Shown here piece by piece: positions 10,935-26,660 of a stretch of 64,000 bases of DNA (its first letter is position 1; each line of letters opens with the position of its first letter). Below the pieces are notes generated by a model. That model was given only the letters and a program-made list of their open reading frames with translations, searched no databases and was not told where the DNA came from. Source of the DNA: Brachybacterium avium (lineage in GTDB: Bacteria > Actinomycetota > Actinomycetes > Actinomycetales > Dermabacteraceae); NCBI RefSeq assembly GCF_002216795.1, contig NZ_CP022316.1, forward strand, positions 1 through 64,000, read 5' to 3'. A program made the position numbers and the translations under genes.

Positions 10935-12666
10935 TCCCCAGATCCAGCGGGAAGTCGATCGCGCTGCCGGGGAACAGCAGTCGCCCCGCCGCATCGGCTG
11001 AATCACGGATCGCCGTCGCCGCGGCCTCGGCCTGCTCGGCAGGAGCGTGGACGATCACCTCGTCGTGGAGGAAGAACGCCAGGTGCGCGCGAAGCGAGAA
11101 CACCGGCCCCGACGCCGCGGCCGCGGCCGACTCCGGCACCTCCTCGAAGCGTGCGAGCTGCAGCCGCAGCGCCGCCATCCAGGACAGCGCCCATTCCGCC
11201 GCGGTGCCCTGGACCACGAAGTTCCGGGTGAACCGGCCCCGCTCCCGGGCGGAGCGACGGGCCGCCTCCTGCTGCCCGGCCGCGACGTCGGGCTGATTCG
11301 CGGTGCGCTGGGCGCGGGTCCAGTCCTCCCCGGGTGCGGGGGAGGAGCGGCCCAGCCACGTGGTCACGGTCCCGCCGCGCTCCCCGGTCGCGGCCGCCCC
11401 GTCGACCAGCGCCATCGCGGCAGGGAAGTTCCGGCGCAGCCGCGGCACCACCCGTCCGCTGTCCCCGGTGGTGCCGCCGTACAGCGCGCCGAGCACCCCG
11501 ATCTTCGCCTCCTGCCGGGTCTGCACGATGCGTGCCTCGACGATCCCGGAGTAGAGATCCTTCCCGGCGCCGGCGGCGATCATCGCGGCGTCGGCGGACA
11601 TCGCCGCGAGCACGCGCGGCTCCAGCTGGGAGACGTCGGCGCTGATCAGTCGCCAGCCCGGATCGGCGCGCAGGGCCGGCCGCAGCTGCCGCGGGATCTG
11701 CAGCGCACCGCCGCCGCTGGAGGCCCAGCGACCGGTGACCACACCGCCCGGCACGTACACCGGACGGTAGCGCCCCTCATGCACCCACTCGTCCAGCCAG
11801 GTCCAGCCGTTCGCGGTCAGCAGGCGCGACATCTTCTTGTACCGCAGCAGCGGCTCGATCGCCGGATGCTCATGCTGCTGCAGCTCCCACTGCGAGGTGG
11901 AGGGGACGTCGATCCCAGCCCGGTGCAGGGCGCGCAGCAGCTTCGGCGGGGACTCCAGCGGCACCAGCGGATCGCCGAGCGCGGCGCGCACCTCGGCGCC
12001 GGCGGCCACCATCTTCGACGGCGGCGTGCCGGGAGAGGGGCGCGGCCCGAGCGCGACGGTGAGGATCCGGTCGTGCTCGGCCACATCCCACGGGATCCCG
12101 GCCGCCTGCAGCTCGGCCGCGATCAGCGCCCCCGCCGATTCGGCGGCGACCAGCAGGCGCAGCCGGGCCGGGTCGTGGGCACCGTCGATCGCCGCCCGCT
12201 GCCGGGTGAACTCGGCCCACGTCTCCTCCGTCTCCGAGGGGACGGCCCCGGAGCGTGGAGCAGCGGCGTCGAGCTCGAAGAGGGCGGCACCCTGGTCCCG
12301 CACCGGCTCGTGCGGATCCAGCGGGGTCTCCCACTCCGTCGCCGCCCGCAGCGAGGACGCATCCTCGACCAGCTCCGAGTGACACAGGATCCGATGGATC
12401 AGGCGGAGGTCGTGACAGCGCTCAAGCCTCACCCCCGCCGCGAGCAGACGTGGATACCAGGCCGCGGCATCGCTCCAGACCCAGCGGGGAGCGTGCTCCT
12501 CCTCGCGCCGGGCGACCAGCGCCGGCAGCCCGTCGGCCGCGACCTCCTCCGTCCCCAGCGAGCGGCCGTCCCCGTCCAGCACGAGCAGCCGGGTCCGCCC
12601 GCCGGCCTCGCGGCCGAGGACGCACCACGTGGGTGAGGCGGAGGCAGGCGGCGGGGGAGCGGTCAC
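10909..12666 (-). CDS. Family A DNA polymerase (PolA-like, actinobacterial)
   Basis: A DNA polymerase I-like protein of about 585 residues without the 5' nuclease domain. The palm domain has motif A DVSQLEPRVLAA, where the catalytic aspartate is kept and the canonical DYSQIELR is altered. Motif B has RQEAKIGVLGALYGG, and motif C is HDEV, so both metal-binding aspartates are present. The N-terminal third occupies the 3'-5' exonuclease position, but I do not see clear exonuclease motifs. Related proteins are often named bifunctional 3'-5' exonuclease/DNA polymerase. The GTG at 12666 overlaps the stop of the upstream hydrolase gene (GTGA); TTG 12684 is an alternative. Probably accessory to the main PolA in repair. 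Confidence 0.85.
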   Translation of the reverse strand: MTAPPPPASASPTWCVLGREAGGRTRLLVLDGDGRSLGTEEVAADGLPALVARREEEHAPRWVWSDAAAWYPRLLAAGVRLERCHDLRLIHRILCHSELVEDASSLRAATEWETPLDPHEPVRDQGAALFELDAAAPRSGAVPSETEETWAEFTRQRAAIDGAHDPARLRLLVAAESAGALIAAELQAAGIPWDVAEHDRILTVALGPRPSPGTPPSKMVAAGAEVRAALGDPLVPLESPPKLLRALHRAGIDVPSTSQWELQQHEHPAIEPLLRYKKMSRLLTANGWTWLDEWVHEGRYRPVYVPGGVVTGRWASSGGGALQIPRQLRPALRADPGWRLISADVSQLEPRVLAAMSADAAMIAAGAGKDLYSGIVEARIVQTRQEAKIGVLGALYGGTTGDSGRVVPRLRRNFPAAMALVDGAAATGERGGTVTTWLGRSSPAPGEDWTRAQRTANQPDVAAGQQEAARRSARERGRFTRNFVVQGTAAEWALSWMAALRLQLARFEEVPESAAAAASGPVFSLRAHLAFFLHDEVIVHAPAEQAEAAATAIRDSADAAGRLLFPGSAIDFPLDLGISERSAEK

Positions 12667-13340
12667 CAGCCCCGCTCGCGCCAAGTCGGCAGCGAGGCCC
12701 GCTCCGCGCCGAGGGTGGTGTCGTCCCCGTGGCCCGGATACACCCAGGTGTCGTCCCCGAGGCGGTCGAAGACGCGCTGCTCGACGTCGTCCATCAGCTG
12801 CGCGAAGCGCTCGGGATCCTGGCCGGTGTTGCCCACCCCGCCCGGGAACAGGGAGTCGCCGGTGAAGAGGTGATCGCCCTCGTCCCCGGCGCGCAGGAGC
12901 ACCGCGATCGAGCCGGGGGTGTGACCGCGCAGATGGATGATCTCGACCTGCTGCTCGCCGAACTCGAGCACGTCGCCGTGGGCGAGGGGGATGTCGATCC
13001 GCTCGGTGATCTCCTTGGCATCGGCCTCGCCGGCGGCGGTGCGGGCGCCGGTGGCCGCCATCATCTCCGCGAGCGCGCCCACGTGATCGTGATGGCTGTG
13101 GGTGGTGACGAGGAGATCGAGCCCGTTGTGCTCTCCTCCCGCGGCGACCATGCGGCGCAGCGCGTCGGTGTCCGCCGCGGCGTCGATCAGCAGCTGGGCC
13201 CGGCTCGACCGACAGGTCAGGAGATAGGCGTTGTTGTCCATGGGACCGACGGAGAGCTTGCGGATCTGCAGATGGCGGAGGTCGCGCACCATCGGCTCGC
13301 CTCCGGGTTCGACGTGTCCGGTGTAGTCATGATCAGCCAT
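12663..13340 (-). CDS. MBL-fold (glyoxalase II-like) hydrolase
   Basis: A 225-residue metallo-beta-lactamase-fold hydrolase. The zinc-binding motif THSHHDHVG, the downstream HLRGHTPGSIAVLL and FTGDSLFPGGVGN motifs and a final PGHGDDTTLG are all present, so the metal site is intact. It resembles the glyoxalase II-like subgroup that hydrolyses thioesters; the substrate is unknown. ATG 13340 is preceded by CATACT six bases upstream, so the mRNA may be leaderless. It is divergent from uvrA, and the SOS box lies in the -35 region of both genes. The polymerase gene follows with a four-base overlap. Confidence 0.87.
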   Translation of the reverse strand: MADHDYTGHVEPGGEPMVRDLRHLQIRKLSVGPMDNNAYLLTCRSSRAQLLIDAAADTDALRRMVAAGGEHNGLDLLVTTHSHHDHVGALAEMMAATGARTAAGEADAKEITERIDIPLAHGDVLEFGEQQVEIIHLRGHTPGSIAVLLRAGDEGDHLFTGDSLFPGGVGNTGQDPERFAQLMDDVEQRVFDRLGDDTWVYPGHGDDTTLGAERASLPTWRERGW

Positions 13341-13346
13341 GGACAC

Positions 13347-13352
13347 AGTATG
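13347..13352 (-). promoter_or_regulatory. Possible -10 box for the MBL hydrolase gene
   Basis: Minus-strand CATACT ends six bases before ATG 13340, the same spacing as the leaderless promoters elsewhere in this window. Only the first base departs from TANNNT. Confidence 0.45.
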
Positions 13353-13367
13353 TCGCCCACCTCTCCT

Positions 13368-13383
13368 CCGAACAACTGTTCGA
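13368..13383. promoter_or_regulatory. SOS (LexA) box between uvrA and the MBL hydrolase gene
   Basis: CCGAAC-AACT-GTTCGA differs from the mycobacterial/actinobacterial SOS box TCGAAC-N4-GTTCGA at one position only. It covers the -35 region of the uvrA promoter (its -10 is at 13401) and lies just upstream of the -10-like box of the divergent gene. LexA bound here should repress uvrA and possibly both directions. Confidence 0.8.
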
Positions 13384-13400
13384 AGGCCGGGTTCCACCCC

Positions 13401-13406
13401 TAAGAT
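13401..13406 (+). promoter_or_regulatory. -10 box of a leaderless promoter for uvrA
   Basis: TAAGAT lies six bases before GTG 13413. With TTCGAA at 13379-13384 as a -35 element the spacer is 16 bases, so the SOS box overlaps the -35. Confidence 0.65.
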
Positions 13407-13412
13407 GGCCCG

Positions 13413-16280
<2,868 letters not shown>

Positions 16281-16284
16281 ACCG

Positions 16285-18240
16285 GTGATGGCCGACCCTG
16301 CGACCTACCGCCCCGCCACCGGCACCATCCCCACCCGCCCGGGGGTGTACCGGTTCCGGGACGAGCACGGCCGCGTCATCTACGTGGGCAAGGCGAAGAA
16401 CCTCCGCCAGCGCCTGGTGAACTACTTCCAGGACCTCGCCGTCCTGCACGAGCGCACCCGGCGCATGGTCACCACCGCGGCGAGCGTCGAGTGGACCGTG
16501 GTGGGCACCGAGGTCGAGGCGCTCACCCTGGAGTACACCTGGATCAAGGAGTTCGACCCGCGGTTCAATGTCAAGTTCCGCGACGACAAGTCCTACCCCT
16601 ACCTCGTGATCACCATGGGGGAGGAGGTGCCGCGGGTGCACATCACCCGTCGGCCGGGGGCCAAGGGAGATCGCGTCTTCGGGCCCTACCCGCAGGTCGG
16701 CGCGATCCGCGAGACCCTCGACCTGATGCTGCGGGTGTTCCCGATCCGCTCCTGCACCGACGGCGTCTACCGCCGCGCCCAGCGCTCCGGCCGGCCCTGC
16801 CTGCTCGGCTTCATCGGCAAGTGCTCCGCCCCCTGCGTCGGGAACATCTCCGTGGCGGAGCATCGGAAGCTGGCCGAGCAGTTCGCGGACTTCATGGCCG
16901 GCAACACCTCGACGTACACCCGTCGCATCGAGCGGCAGATGAAGGCCGCGGCCGCGGCGATGGACTACGAGACCGCGGCGCGCCTGCGCGATGACCTGCA
17001 GGCGCTGGAGAAGGTGATGGAGAAGAACTCCGTCGTCCTGTCCGACGCGACCGACGCCGACCTCATCGCCCTCGCCCAGGACGAGCTGGAGGCCTCCGTG
17101 CAGGTCTTCCACGTGCGCGGCGGCCGGATCCGCGGCCAGCGCGGCTGGACCGCCGAGATCCTCGACGACTCCGCCGCGCCCGACCTCGTCGAGCGTGCGC
17201 TGACCACCCTGTACTCCGAAGGCACCGCGCCCAAGGAGGTGCTGGTCCCGGTGCTGCCCACCAACCGGGCGCAGATCCAGGAGCTGATGGGGCCGCGGGT
17301 GGACCTGCGGGTGCCCCAGCGCGGGGAGAAGAAGGACCTGCTGCGCACCGTCGGCGAGAACGCCACCGAGGCGCTGCGCCTGCACCGGCTGAAGCGCGTC
17401 GGAGACCTCACCGCCCGCACCAAGGCCCTCGAGGATCTCGGCCAGGCGCTGGACCTCGCCGAGCCGCCGCTGCGGATCGAGTGCTACGACATCTCCCACT
17501 CCCACGGCACGAACGTGGTCGGCTCCCAGGTCGTCTTCGAGGACGGCCTGCCCAAGAAGAGCGAGTACCGCCGCTACTCCGTCAGCGGCGAGGCCGCGCG
17601 CGATGACACCGCCTCGATGTACGACGTCATCTCGCGCCGGCTGAAGCATCATCTGGATCCACCGGAGAAGTCCGACGAGGACAAGCGGCGCTTCGCTTAC
17701 CCGCCCTCCCTGCTGCTGGTCGACGGCGGTCCGCCCCAGGTCGCGGCCGCCCAGCAGGCCATGGACGATCTCGGCATCACCGACATCGCCCTGGCCGGGA
17801 TCGCGAAACGGCTCGAGGAGATCTGGCTGCCCGGGGATGACTATCCGGTGATCCTGCCCCGCACCAGCGAGGCGCTGTTCCTGGTGCAGCGGCTGCGGGA
17901 CGAGGCCCACCGCTTCGCGATCTCCTACCATCGCTCCAAGCGCGGCCGCGCCATGCAGGCCAGCGCGCTGGACGGCATCGCCGGGCTGGGACCGGTGCGT
18001 CGGCGGGCCCTGCTGGACCGCTTCGTGACCGTCTCCGCGATCCGCTCCTCGAGCGAGGAGCAGCTGGCCGAGGTCGACGGGATCGGGCCCGCGTTGGCCG
18101 CGCAGATCGCGCTCGCGCTACGATCCGAGGAGGGGAGCGCAGCGGAGCCGGATGGGAACGCGGAAGCGGGCACCGTGATCGAGGATGCGGCGCTCGGTAT
18201 CGCCGTGAACACGGCGACCGGCGAGATCATCGACCGCTGA
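16285..18240 (+). CDS. uvrC: Excinuclease ABC subunit C
   Basis: Makes both incisions in nucleotide excision repair. The protein has 651 residues. It begins with a GIY-YIG nuclease domain ([20 protein letters not shown], residues ~14-33). A four-cysteine cluster follows (RSCTD, RPCLLGF, KCSAPC), then a UVR domain ([19 protein letters not shown]). The RNase H-like nuclease domain is marked by [10 protein letters not shown], and helix-hairpin-helix repeats lie near the C-terminus. GTG 16285 has the better spacing from GAAGAGG; ATG 16288 is equally possible. It lies four bases behind uvrA in one operon; rapZ follows 41 bases later. Confidence 0.96.
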   Translation: MMADPATYRPATGTIPTRPGVYRFRDEHGRVIYVGKAKNLRQRLVNYFQDLAVLHERTRRMVTTAASVEWTVVGTEVEALTLEYTWIKEFDPRFNVKFRDDKSYPYLVITMGEEVPRVHITRRPGAKGDRVFGPYPQVGAIRETLDLMLRVFPIRSCTDGVYRRAQRSGRPCLLGFIGKCSAPCVGNISVAEHRKLAEQFADFMAGNTSTYTRRIERQMKAAAAAMDYETAARLRDDLQALEKVMEKNSVVLSDATDADLIALAQDELEASVQVFHVRGGRIRGQRGWTAEILDDSAAPDLVERALTTLYSEGTAPKEVLVPVLPTNRAQIQELMGPRVDLRVPQRGEKKDLLRTVGENATEALRLHRLKRVGDLTARTKALEDLGQALDLAEPPLRIECYDISHSHGTNVVGSQVVFEDGLPKKSEYRRYSVSGEAARDDTASMYDVISRRLKHHLDPPEKSDEDKRRFAYPPSLLLVDGGPPQVAAAQQAMDDLGITDIALAGIAKRLEEIWLPGDDYPVILPRTSEALFLVQRLRDEAHRFAISYHRSKRGRAMQASALDGIAGLGPVRRRALLDRFVTVSAIRSSSEEQLAEVDGIGPALAAQIALALRSEEGSAAEPDGNAEAGTVIEDAALGIAVNTATGEIIDR

Positions 18241-18281
18241 CCATCCCTGCGCCCGTTGCCCCTGTCCTGGAAGGAGCGCCC

Positions 18282-19178
18282 GTGACCGAGGACCGAGCAC
18301 CCGGCCCGAGCACCGACACCCGTGGCGATATCGTCATCATCACCGGCCTCGCCGGGGCTGGACGCGAGACGGCCGCCCACGCCCTGGAGGACATGGGCTG
18401 GTATGTCGTCTACAACATCGCCCCGCAGCTGATCACCACGCTGTACGAGCTCCGCGCCTCCGCCGTGGGCCGCGAGAACCGCTTCGCCGTGGTGGTCGAT
18501 CCGCGATCCGGCCCGTTCTTCAACGAGCTCGCCGATGTGGTGGCCGACCTGCGCAAGGCCGATCTGCGACTGCGGCTGCTCTTCCTCACCGCCGATGAGT
18601 CGACCCTGGTGCGGCGCTTCGACTCGGTGCGCCGCCCCCATCCGCTGCAGGGGGAGGAGGGAGTGCTGGAGGGCATCCGCCGGGAACGGGAGATGCTCGC
18701 GCCGTACCGCCGGATGGCGGATCTGGTCGTGGACACCTCCCCGCTGAACGTGCATCAGCTGACCATGAAGATGCGCACCGTCTTCGGCACCAGCGAGGAG
18801 CAGCAGCTGACGGTCACCATGCTGTCCTTCGGGTTCAAGTACGGGATCCCGCTCGAGGCCGACCACGTCAGCGATGTCCGCTTCATCCCCAACCCCTACT
18901 GGGTCCCGGAGCTGAGACCGCAGCGCGGCACGGACGCCGCAGTCGCCGAGTACGTCCTGGGCGATGCCAATGCAGCGGAGTTCGTGGGCCGCTACCTGGA
19001 GATGATCACCCCGGTGCTGCGCGGGTACAGCGCCGAGAACAAGCACTTCACGACCCTCGCGATCGGCTGCACCGGCGGCAAGCACCGCAGCGTCGCGGTC
19101 TCGGAGAAGATCGGCGACGAGCTGCGCAGGACCGGGCACGCCGTGCGGATCCGCCACCGTGATCTGGGGCGGGAATGA
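18282..19178 (+). CDS. rapZ: RNase adapter protein RapZ (YvcJ family)
   Basis: An ATP/GTP-binding adapter of the RapZ/YvcJ family, linked to cell-wall sugar control in other bacteria and conserved next to yvcK and whiA in actinobacteria. The protein has 298 residues. The P-loop reads GLAGAGRETA, with Arg in place of the usual Lys, as in several actinobacterial relatives. The next motif reads VVYNIAP where most have VVDNLPP. The C-terminal domain is well conserved (SFGFKYGIPLEADHVSDVRF, NPYWVPELR, AIGCTGGKHRSVAVSEK). GTG 18282 follows AAGGAG at good distance. Nucleotide hydrolysis may be weak or lost. Confidence 0.93.
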   Translation: MTEDRAPGPSTDTRGDIVIITGLAGAGRETAAHALEDMGWYVVYNIAPQLITTLYELRASAVGRENRFAVVVDPRSGPFFNELADVVADLRKADLRLRLLFLTADESTLVRRFDSVRRPHPLQGEEGVLEGIRREREMLAPYRRMADLVVDTSPLNVHQLTMKMRTVFGTSEEQQLTVTMLSFGFKYGIPLEADHVSDVRFIPNPYWVPELRPQRGTDAAVAEYVLGDANAAEFVGRYLEMITPVLRGYSAENKHFTTLAIGCTGGKHRSVAVSEKIGDELRRTGHAVRIRHRDLGRE

Positions 19179-20290
19179 GCATCGCGCCCCGTGCCGGCGG
19201 TTACCGGCTGCGCGGCGCGGACCGCTCCGCCAGCGCCCGTCGCGGCCGACGCGGCGACCCCCAGCGCCCGCTGCGGGTGGTCGCACTCGGCGGCGGGCAC
19301 GGCCTCGCGGCGAACCTGCGCGCGCTGCGTCTGCTGGCCGATGACATCACCGCCGTGGTCACCGTCGCCGACAACGGGGGCTCCTCGGGCAGGATCCGCA
19401 CCGAGATGCCGGTGCTGCCGCCCGGAGACCTGCGGATGGCGCTGGCCGCGCTGTGCGAGGACTCGGACTGGGGCTCGATCTGGGGCGACGTCATCCAGCA
19501 CCGCTTCGCCACCGAGGGCGAGCTGGACGGGCACGCCCTGGGCAACCTGCTGATCGTCGCGCTGTGGCAGATCCTCGAGGACCCCATCGAGGGCCTGGAC
19601 CAGATGGCCGAGCTGCTCGGCGCCCGCGGCCGCGTGCTGCCGATGGCGCTGGAGCCCCTGGACATCGAGGCCCACGTGCGCGGAGCCGACGGCGAGCTGC
19701 GCACCGTCTCGGGGCAGTGGCAGGTGGCCACCGCCGAGGGACGCGTCGAGGACGTGCGGCTGATCCCCGAGCGTCCGCGGGTTCCGCAGGACGTGATCGA
19801 CGCGCTGGGCCGCGCCGACTGGATCATCGTCGGCCCCGGCTCCTGGTACACCTCGGTGCTCCCGCACCTGATGATCCCCGAGATCGCCGAGGCGATCCGC
19901 ACCAGCCCCGCCCGGGTCTGCATCACGACGAACCTCTCGGTGGGGGCACAGGAGGCGGAGGGCATGACCAGCCAGGACATGCTCGAGGTCCTGGTGAACG
20001 CCTCGCAGGGCTGCCGCTTCCACGCGCTGCTCGCGGACCCGACCACGCTCGAGGATGCTCTGGACCTCGCGGAGGACGCGCGCTCCCGCGGCATCAGGAC
20101 CCTCCTGCGCCAGGTGAGCGTGGGGGACGGCACTCCCCACCACGACCCGGTGCGCCTCGCCGCCGCGTACCGTGATCTGTTCGACGACGCCTACGGCGAC
20201 GTGGAGCCCGAGCACGAGGCCGCCGCGCCCCCCACCGAGGGGCCTGCGGCGACGACCACCGAGGAGGACACGCATGGCTCTGACGGGTGA
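19175..20290 (+). CDS. yvcK: YvcK/CofD-like protein (gluconeogenesis factor)
   Basis: A 371-residue member of the CofD-like family; YvcK binds UDP-sugars and is needed for cell-wall metabolism on gluconeogenic carbon. Conserved motifs are [18 protein letters not shown] near residue 35, [26 protein letters not shown] and the middle segment [17 protein letters not shown]. It starts in an ATGA overlap with rapZ and runs 17 bases into whiA, so rapZ-yvcK-whiA form a tightly coupled operon. A low-complexity acidic tail closes the protein. Confidence 0.94.
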   Translation: MSIAPRAGGYRLRGADRSASARRGRRGDPQRPLRVVALGGGHGLAANLRALRLLADDITAVVTVADNGGSSGRIRTEMPVLPPGDLRMALAALCEDSDWGSIWGDVIQHRFATEGELDGHALGNLLIVALWQILEDPIEGLDQMAELLGARGRVLPMALEPLDIEAHVRGADGELRTVSGQWQVATAEGRVEDVRLIPERPRVPQDVIDALGRADWIIVGPGSWYTSVLPHLMIPEIAEAIRTSPARVCITTNLSVGAQEAEGMTSQDMLEVLVNASQGCRFHALLADPTTLEDALDLAEDARSRGIRTLLRQVSVGDGTPHHDPVRLAAAYRDLFDDAYGDVEPEHEAAAPPTEGPAATTTEEDTHGSDG

Positions 20291-21272
20291 GGCCAAGGAG
20301 GAGCTGAGCCATCTCGAGGTGAGCCGCCCCTCCGCCCGCAAGGCCGAGGCGGCGGCGATCCTCCGCTTCGCCGGCGGGCTGCACCTGGTGGCGGGACGGG
20401 TGGTGGTCGAGGCCGAGCTGGACTCCGCCGCCGTCGCCCGCCGTCTTCACGGGATCATCGCCGACATGTACGGCCATCGTGCTGAGCTGGGCGTCCTCGC
20501 GCCGTCCGGGATCCGGCGCACCACGCGCTACATCGTCCGGGTCGAGCGCGAGGGCGGGATGCTGGCGCGGCAGACGGGCCTGCTGGATTCCCGCGGCCGC
20601 CCGGTGCGCGGGATGCCGCCCTTCGTGGTCGGCGGCGCGACCGTCGATGCGGAGGCCGCCTGGCGGGGTGCGTTCCTCGCCCGGGGCACGCTCACCGAGC
20701 CCGGCCGTTCCTCGGCGCTGGAACTCTCCTGCCCGGGACCCGAGGTCGCGCTGGCGATGGTGGGCGCGGCCCGCCGTCTGGGCGTCGCCTCGAAGGCCCG
20801 CGAGGCCCGCGGCGCCGATCGGGTGGTGCTGCGCGACGGGGACGCGATCTCGATGCTGCTGTCCCGCATGGGTGCCCCGGAGACCGTGAAGATCTGGGAG
20901 GAGCGGCGCACCAAGCGCGAGGTGAAGGCCACCGCTCACCGGCTGGCGAACTTCGACGACGCCAACCTGCGCCGCTCCGCCCGGGCCGCAGTGGCCGCCG
21001 GCCAACGGGTGCAGCGCGCTCTGGAGGTCCTCGGCGACGAGGTCCCCGAGCACCTCCAGGCCGCGGGCCGGCTCCGTCTGGAGCATCGACAGGCGAGCCT
21101 CGAGGAGCTCGGGCGCCTGGCCGATCCGCCGCTGACCAAGGACGCCGTCGCGGGCCGGATCCGGCGACTGCTGGCGACCGCGGACAAGCGCGCGGAGGAG
21201 CTCGGCGTGCCCGGGACCGACCAAGGGGTGGACGAGGACCGGCTGCCCCCGTCACCGGACCTCGGTCATTGA
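20274..21272 (+). CDS. whiA: DNA-binding protein WhiA
   Basis: Sporulation/division regulator family protein; in Streptomyces WhiA with WhiB activates division genes, and homologues persist in non-sporulating actinobacteria. The 332 residues hold an N-terminal LAGLIDADG-like domain and a C-terminal helix-turn-helix ([20 protein letters not shown], then RIRRLL). The conserved segment [18 protein letters not shown] lies between them. ATG 20274 is chosen because GAGGAGG lies six bases upstream and family proteins begin [12 protein letters not shown]. It overlaps yvcK by 17 bases. Confidence 0.95.
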   Translation: MALTGEAKEELSHLEVSRPSARKAEAAAILRFAGGLHLVAGRVVVEAELDSAAVARRLHGIIADMYGHRAELGVLAPSGIRRTTRYIVRVEREGGMLARQTGLLDSRGRPVRGMPPFVVGGATVDAEAAWRGAFLARGTLTEPGRSSALELSCPGPEVALAMVGAARRLGVASKAREARGADRVVLRDGDAISMLLSRMGAPETVKIWEERRTKREVKATAHRLANFDDANLRRSARAAVAAGQRVQRALEVLGDEVPEHLQAAGRLRLEHRQASLEELGRLADPPLTKDAVAGRIRRLLATADKRAEELGVPGTDQGVDEDRLPPSPDLGH

Positions 21273-22388
<1,116 letters not shown>

Positions 22389-22424
22389 TCCCGGAGTCGT
22401 CGCACTGACGACCAGGACAGTCCC

Positions 22425-22471
22425 GGAGCCCGCCGGCCGCCGCCCCGAAGGGACGGTGCCCGGCGGGCTCC
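22425..22471 (+). terminator. Intercistronic hairpin between gap and pgk
   Basis: A perfect 12-base stem, GGAGCCCGCCGG (22425-22436) with CCGGCGGGCTCC (22460-22471), has a 23-base loop and no U-tract. It may end part of the gap transcripts or protect the gap message from decay. Confidence 0.6.
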
Positions 22472-22533
22472 GCTCGTCCCCAGAGCCGTCGCCGCAGTGC
22501 GGCAGCACGGCAAGACCTCGAAGGAGCACCACA

Positions 22534-23732
<1,199 letters not shown>

Positions 23733-23736
<4 letters not shown>

Positions 23737-24509
23737 CCACCCCCCGCACCCCGCTCATGGCGGGCAACTGGAAGATGAACCTCGACTGGAAGCAGGGCCT
23801 CGCCCTCGTCGAAGAGCTGGGGGACCAGCTCAAGGGGTTCGACACCGACAAGGTCGAGACCGTCGTGCTGCCACCCTTCGTGGACATCCGCACGGTCCAG
23901 GTGGCCGTGGACGCCGGCAAGCTGCCGATCGCCTACGGTGCGCAGGACATCTCCGCCTTCGAGTCCGGTGCCTACACCGGTGAGGTCTCGGGCTCGATGC
24001 TGAAGGCGCTCGGCGCCACCTATGTCGCGGTGGGCCACTCCGAGCGTCGTCAGTACCACGGCGAGGACGAGCAGGTCACCAATGCGAAGGTGAAGGCCGC
24101 CTTCGCCGCGGGCCTGACCCCGATCCTGTGCGTCGGCGAGCCGCTCGAGGAGCGCCAGGCCGGCAACCACGTCCCGTTCACCCTCGCGCAGCTCAGCGGC
24201 GGCATCGAGGGCCTGACCGCCGAACAGGCGGGGCAGATCGTGATCGCCTACGAGCCCGTCTGGGCGATCGGCACCGGTGAGGTCGCCAGCGCGGACGATG
24301 CGCAGGAGGTCTGCCACGCCCTCCGCGAGTCGCTGCGTGAGCAGCACGGCGACGTCGTCGCCGACGCGGTGCGCGTCCTGTACGGCGGCAGCGTGAAGTC
24401 CTCCAACGTCGTCGAGCTGATGGGCAAGGCCGATGTCGACGGCGCTCTCGTCGGCGGTGCCTCGCTGAAGGCGGAGGAGTTCGCCAAGATCGCGGGCTAC
24501 CAGGGCTGA
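23733..24509 (+). CDS. tpiA: Triosephosphate isomerase
   Basis: Interconverts dihydroxyacetone phosphate and glyceraldehyde 3-phosphate. The 258-residue TIM barrel has the substrate-binding NWKMN near residue 12, the electrophilic histidine in VGHSERR, and the catalytic glutamate followed by the flexible loop in [12 protein letters not shown]. The phosphate-binding YGGSVKSSN and GALVGGASL segments are also present. It is coupled to pgk by a four-base overlap and followed by a GC-rich hairpin before secG. Confidence 0.97.
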
Positions 24510-24550
24510 CTGCAGTGGGCTGAACCGGCCAGAGAGTAAGCCGTCCCACG

Positions 24551-24579
24551 CGGGCCGGGTCCTGAACGGGCCCGGCCCG
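24551..24579 (+). terminator. Hairpin downstream of tpiA
   Basis: A 9-base perfect stem (CGGGCCGGG with CCCGGCCCG) and 11-base loop follow tpiA. TATGCT just downstream (24584-24589) may be the -10 box of a separate secG promoter. Confidence 0.6.
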
Positions 24580-24629
24580 TGGCGTATGCTGGCTCGGTCC
24601 GCCCGTCTCATCGGAAGGTGCCCGTCCAC

Positions 24630-24878
24630 GTGGATCTGCCTCTGCTGAAGCTCATCCTTCAGATCCTCCTGGCCGTTCTCGGCCTGCTGACCATCATGTT
24701 CGTCCTGCTGCACAAGGGTCGCGGTGGTGGTCTGTCCGATATGTTCGGCGGTGGCGTCTCCTCGTCCGCGAGCGCCTCCGGTGTCGCCGAGCGCAACCTG
24801 AACCGGCTCACCGTCGGGGTCGCCGTGTCCTGGGGGCTGTGCGCTATCGGCCTCGGCATCGTCGAGAAGCTGCTCTGA
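24630..24878 (+). CDS. secG: Preprotein translocase subunit SecG
   Basis: Small membrane subunit of the SecYEG protein export channel. The 82-residue product has two hydrophobic helices (ILQILLAVLGLLTIMFVLL and VGVAVSWGLCAIGLGIV). Between them lies the family motif HKGRGGGLSDMFGGG. GTG 24630 is preferred because SecG proteins begin just before this first helix, with GGAAGG upstream; GTG 24618 is an alternative. It closes the glycolytic gene group, as in many actinobacteria, and ends at a very strong terminator. Confidence 0.94.
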   Translation: MDLPLLKLILQILLAVLGLLTIMFVLLHKGRGGGLSDMFGGGVSSSASASGVAERNLNRLTVGVAVSWGLCAIGLGIVEKLL

Positions 24879-24894
24879 GACCTCGTTATACCTG

Positions 24895-24933
24895 ACGAAG
24901 GGCCGGTCACCTCAACGGTGACCGGCCCTTCGT
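24895..24933. terminator. Strong bidirectional terminator between secG and opcA-pgl
   Basis: A perfect 17-base stem (24895-24911 with 24917-24933) with loop TCAAC lies between the two converging genes. It is one of the longest perfect hairpins in the window. Confidence 0.88.
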
Positions 24934-24948
24934 ACTGTGCGGGGAGGC

Positions 24949-26660
24949 TCAGCGCAGGGACTGCGCAGCCGCCTCGTCCAGATACCAGGTGGTCGACTCC
25001 AGGCCACGCACCGCCGAGGCCGGGACGCGCCAGGGATCGATCTTGCCGTGGCCGTCACGTGCGGCATCGGCCTTCTCGGCCCCGGCGACCAGCAGCGCCA
25101 CATGCCGAGACGAGTTCAGCACCGGCCAGGTGAGCGAGATCCGCTCCGCCGGCGGCTTGGGGGAGTCGGTCACGCCGATGGCACTGGCCCCGACCCCTCG
25201 CTGTCCGGGGTGCTGCGGGAACAGCGAGGCGATGTGGCCATCGGGACCCATCCCGAGCAGCAGCACGTCGAAGAAGGCGCGGCCCCGGGTGCGGAACGGC
25301 TCGTCACCGCCCATCTGATCGAGCTGCTGCCCGTACCAGGCGGCGGCGTCCTCCAGCGACATGCCGTCTGCGGGGGAGGGCATCACGTGGATGTGACGGG
25401 CCGGCAGGCCCGCCGAGGACTGGAGCGGGGCCAGCAGCGCCTCCCGCACGCCGACCTCATTGCGGTCCGCGGAGTCGTGATCCACGTAGCGCTCGTCGCC
25501 CCACCACAGATGCAGCCGGCTGCAGTCGACTCCCGCTGCGAGCAGTGCCTCCGGCAGGGCGGCCGCGGTCTTGGTGCCGACGGTCCCGCCGGTGAGCACG
25601 AGATGGGCGAGCGGCCGCTCCTCGAGAGCCGCAGCGAGCTGTGCGGCGGCGGCCGAGGCGGCGGCGGCGGCGACGGCATCGCCGTCAGGGCCCACCACAT
25701 CGCGCGGTTCGGGCTTGCCGGTGGCGAAGGTCGCGGCATCGTCGATGCTGCTGTAGGTGCTGGCGAGCACCTCGCCGTACACCTCGTCAGGATCCAGCCG
25801 CCGCAGCTCCTCGGTGACCAGCTCGGGCAGGATGCGGCGCGGCATCGTCACGTGCTGACCGGTGTCATCGCCGGGGAGCTTCATGACGATCGAGTCGTCG
25901 TCCACCCTGGTGAGGTCGATGGTGCCGTCCTCGCGGACCAGGCGCACACTGTGCACCCCCGGACAATCGGGCGCGTCCTCGTGCGGGGGCAGCACCTCGA
26001 CGTCGACGCCGAGCGTGTGCGTCAGCCAGCCGGCCATCAGCGCCACCGAGGGATTGTCGATGGTGCCGCTGACCTGGACCAGCTGGGGAACGGCGACGGG
26101 TGGGACCTCGTAGGCGCTGGCGACGAGCCCGCGCCAGCGGGTCAGCCGGGTCCACGCCAGATCGGAGTCCCCGCTGGCATAGCCGCGCCGCAGCCGCTTC
26201 AGCGTGCCCAGCGGATCGGCGCACGCCGCCGAGTCCGTGATGCGGCGCTGGGACATGGAGCCCAGCACATCATGGATCGGCGAGGACGGAGCGCTCTCGG
26301 GCCACCAGGTCACGATCGGGGCGTCGGGCAGCAGCAGCGGCATCACCAGCGTGTCCAGCGATGACAGCACATCGCCGCGGGCACGGAGGATCACGACCTC
26401 CGCCGCCCCGGCATCGCGGCCCACGCGGATCTCGGCGTCGAGGCCGGTGGCATCGACCTCGGGCTCCGCATCGACCACGATCACCCGTGCGGGATGCTCA
26501 TGGCTGGCCGCGACGGCCGCCTCCAGGGGCTTCTCGACATCTCCGGTGGAGATGATGATGAGGGTCAGGACCCTGCCGATGGTGTTCTCGCCGAAGGTCT
26601 CCCGCATCTCGATCATCTGCTTGTTGATCGTCGACGCGGTGGTGTCGGTCAGGGTGGTGA

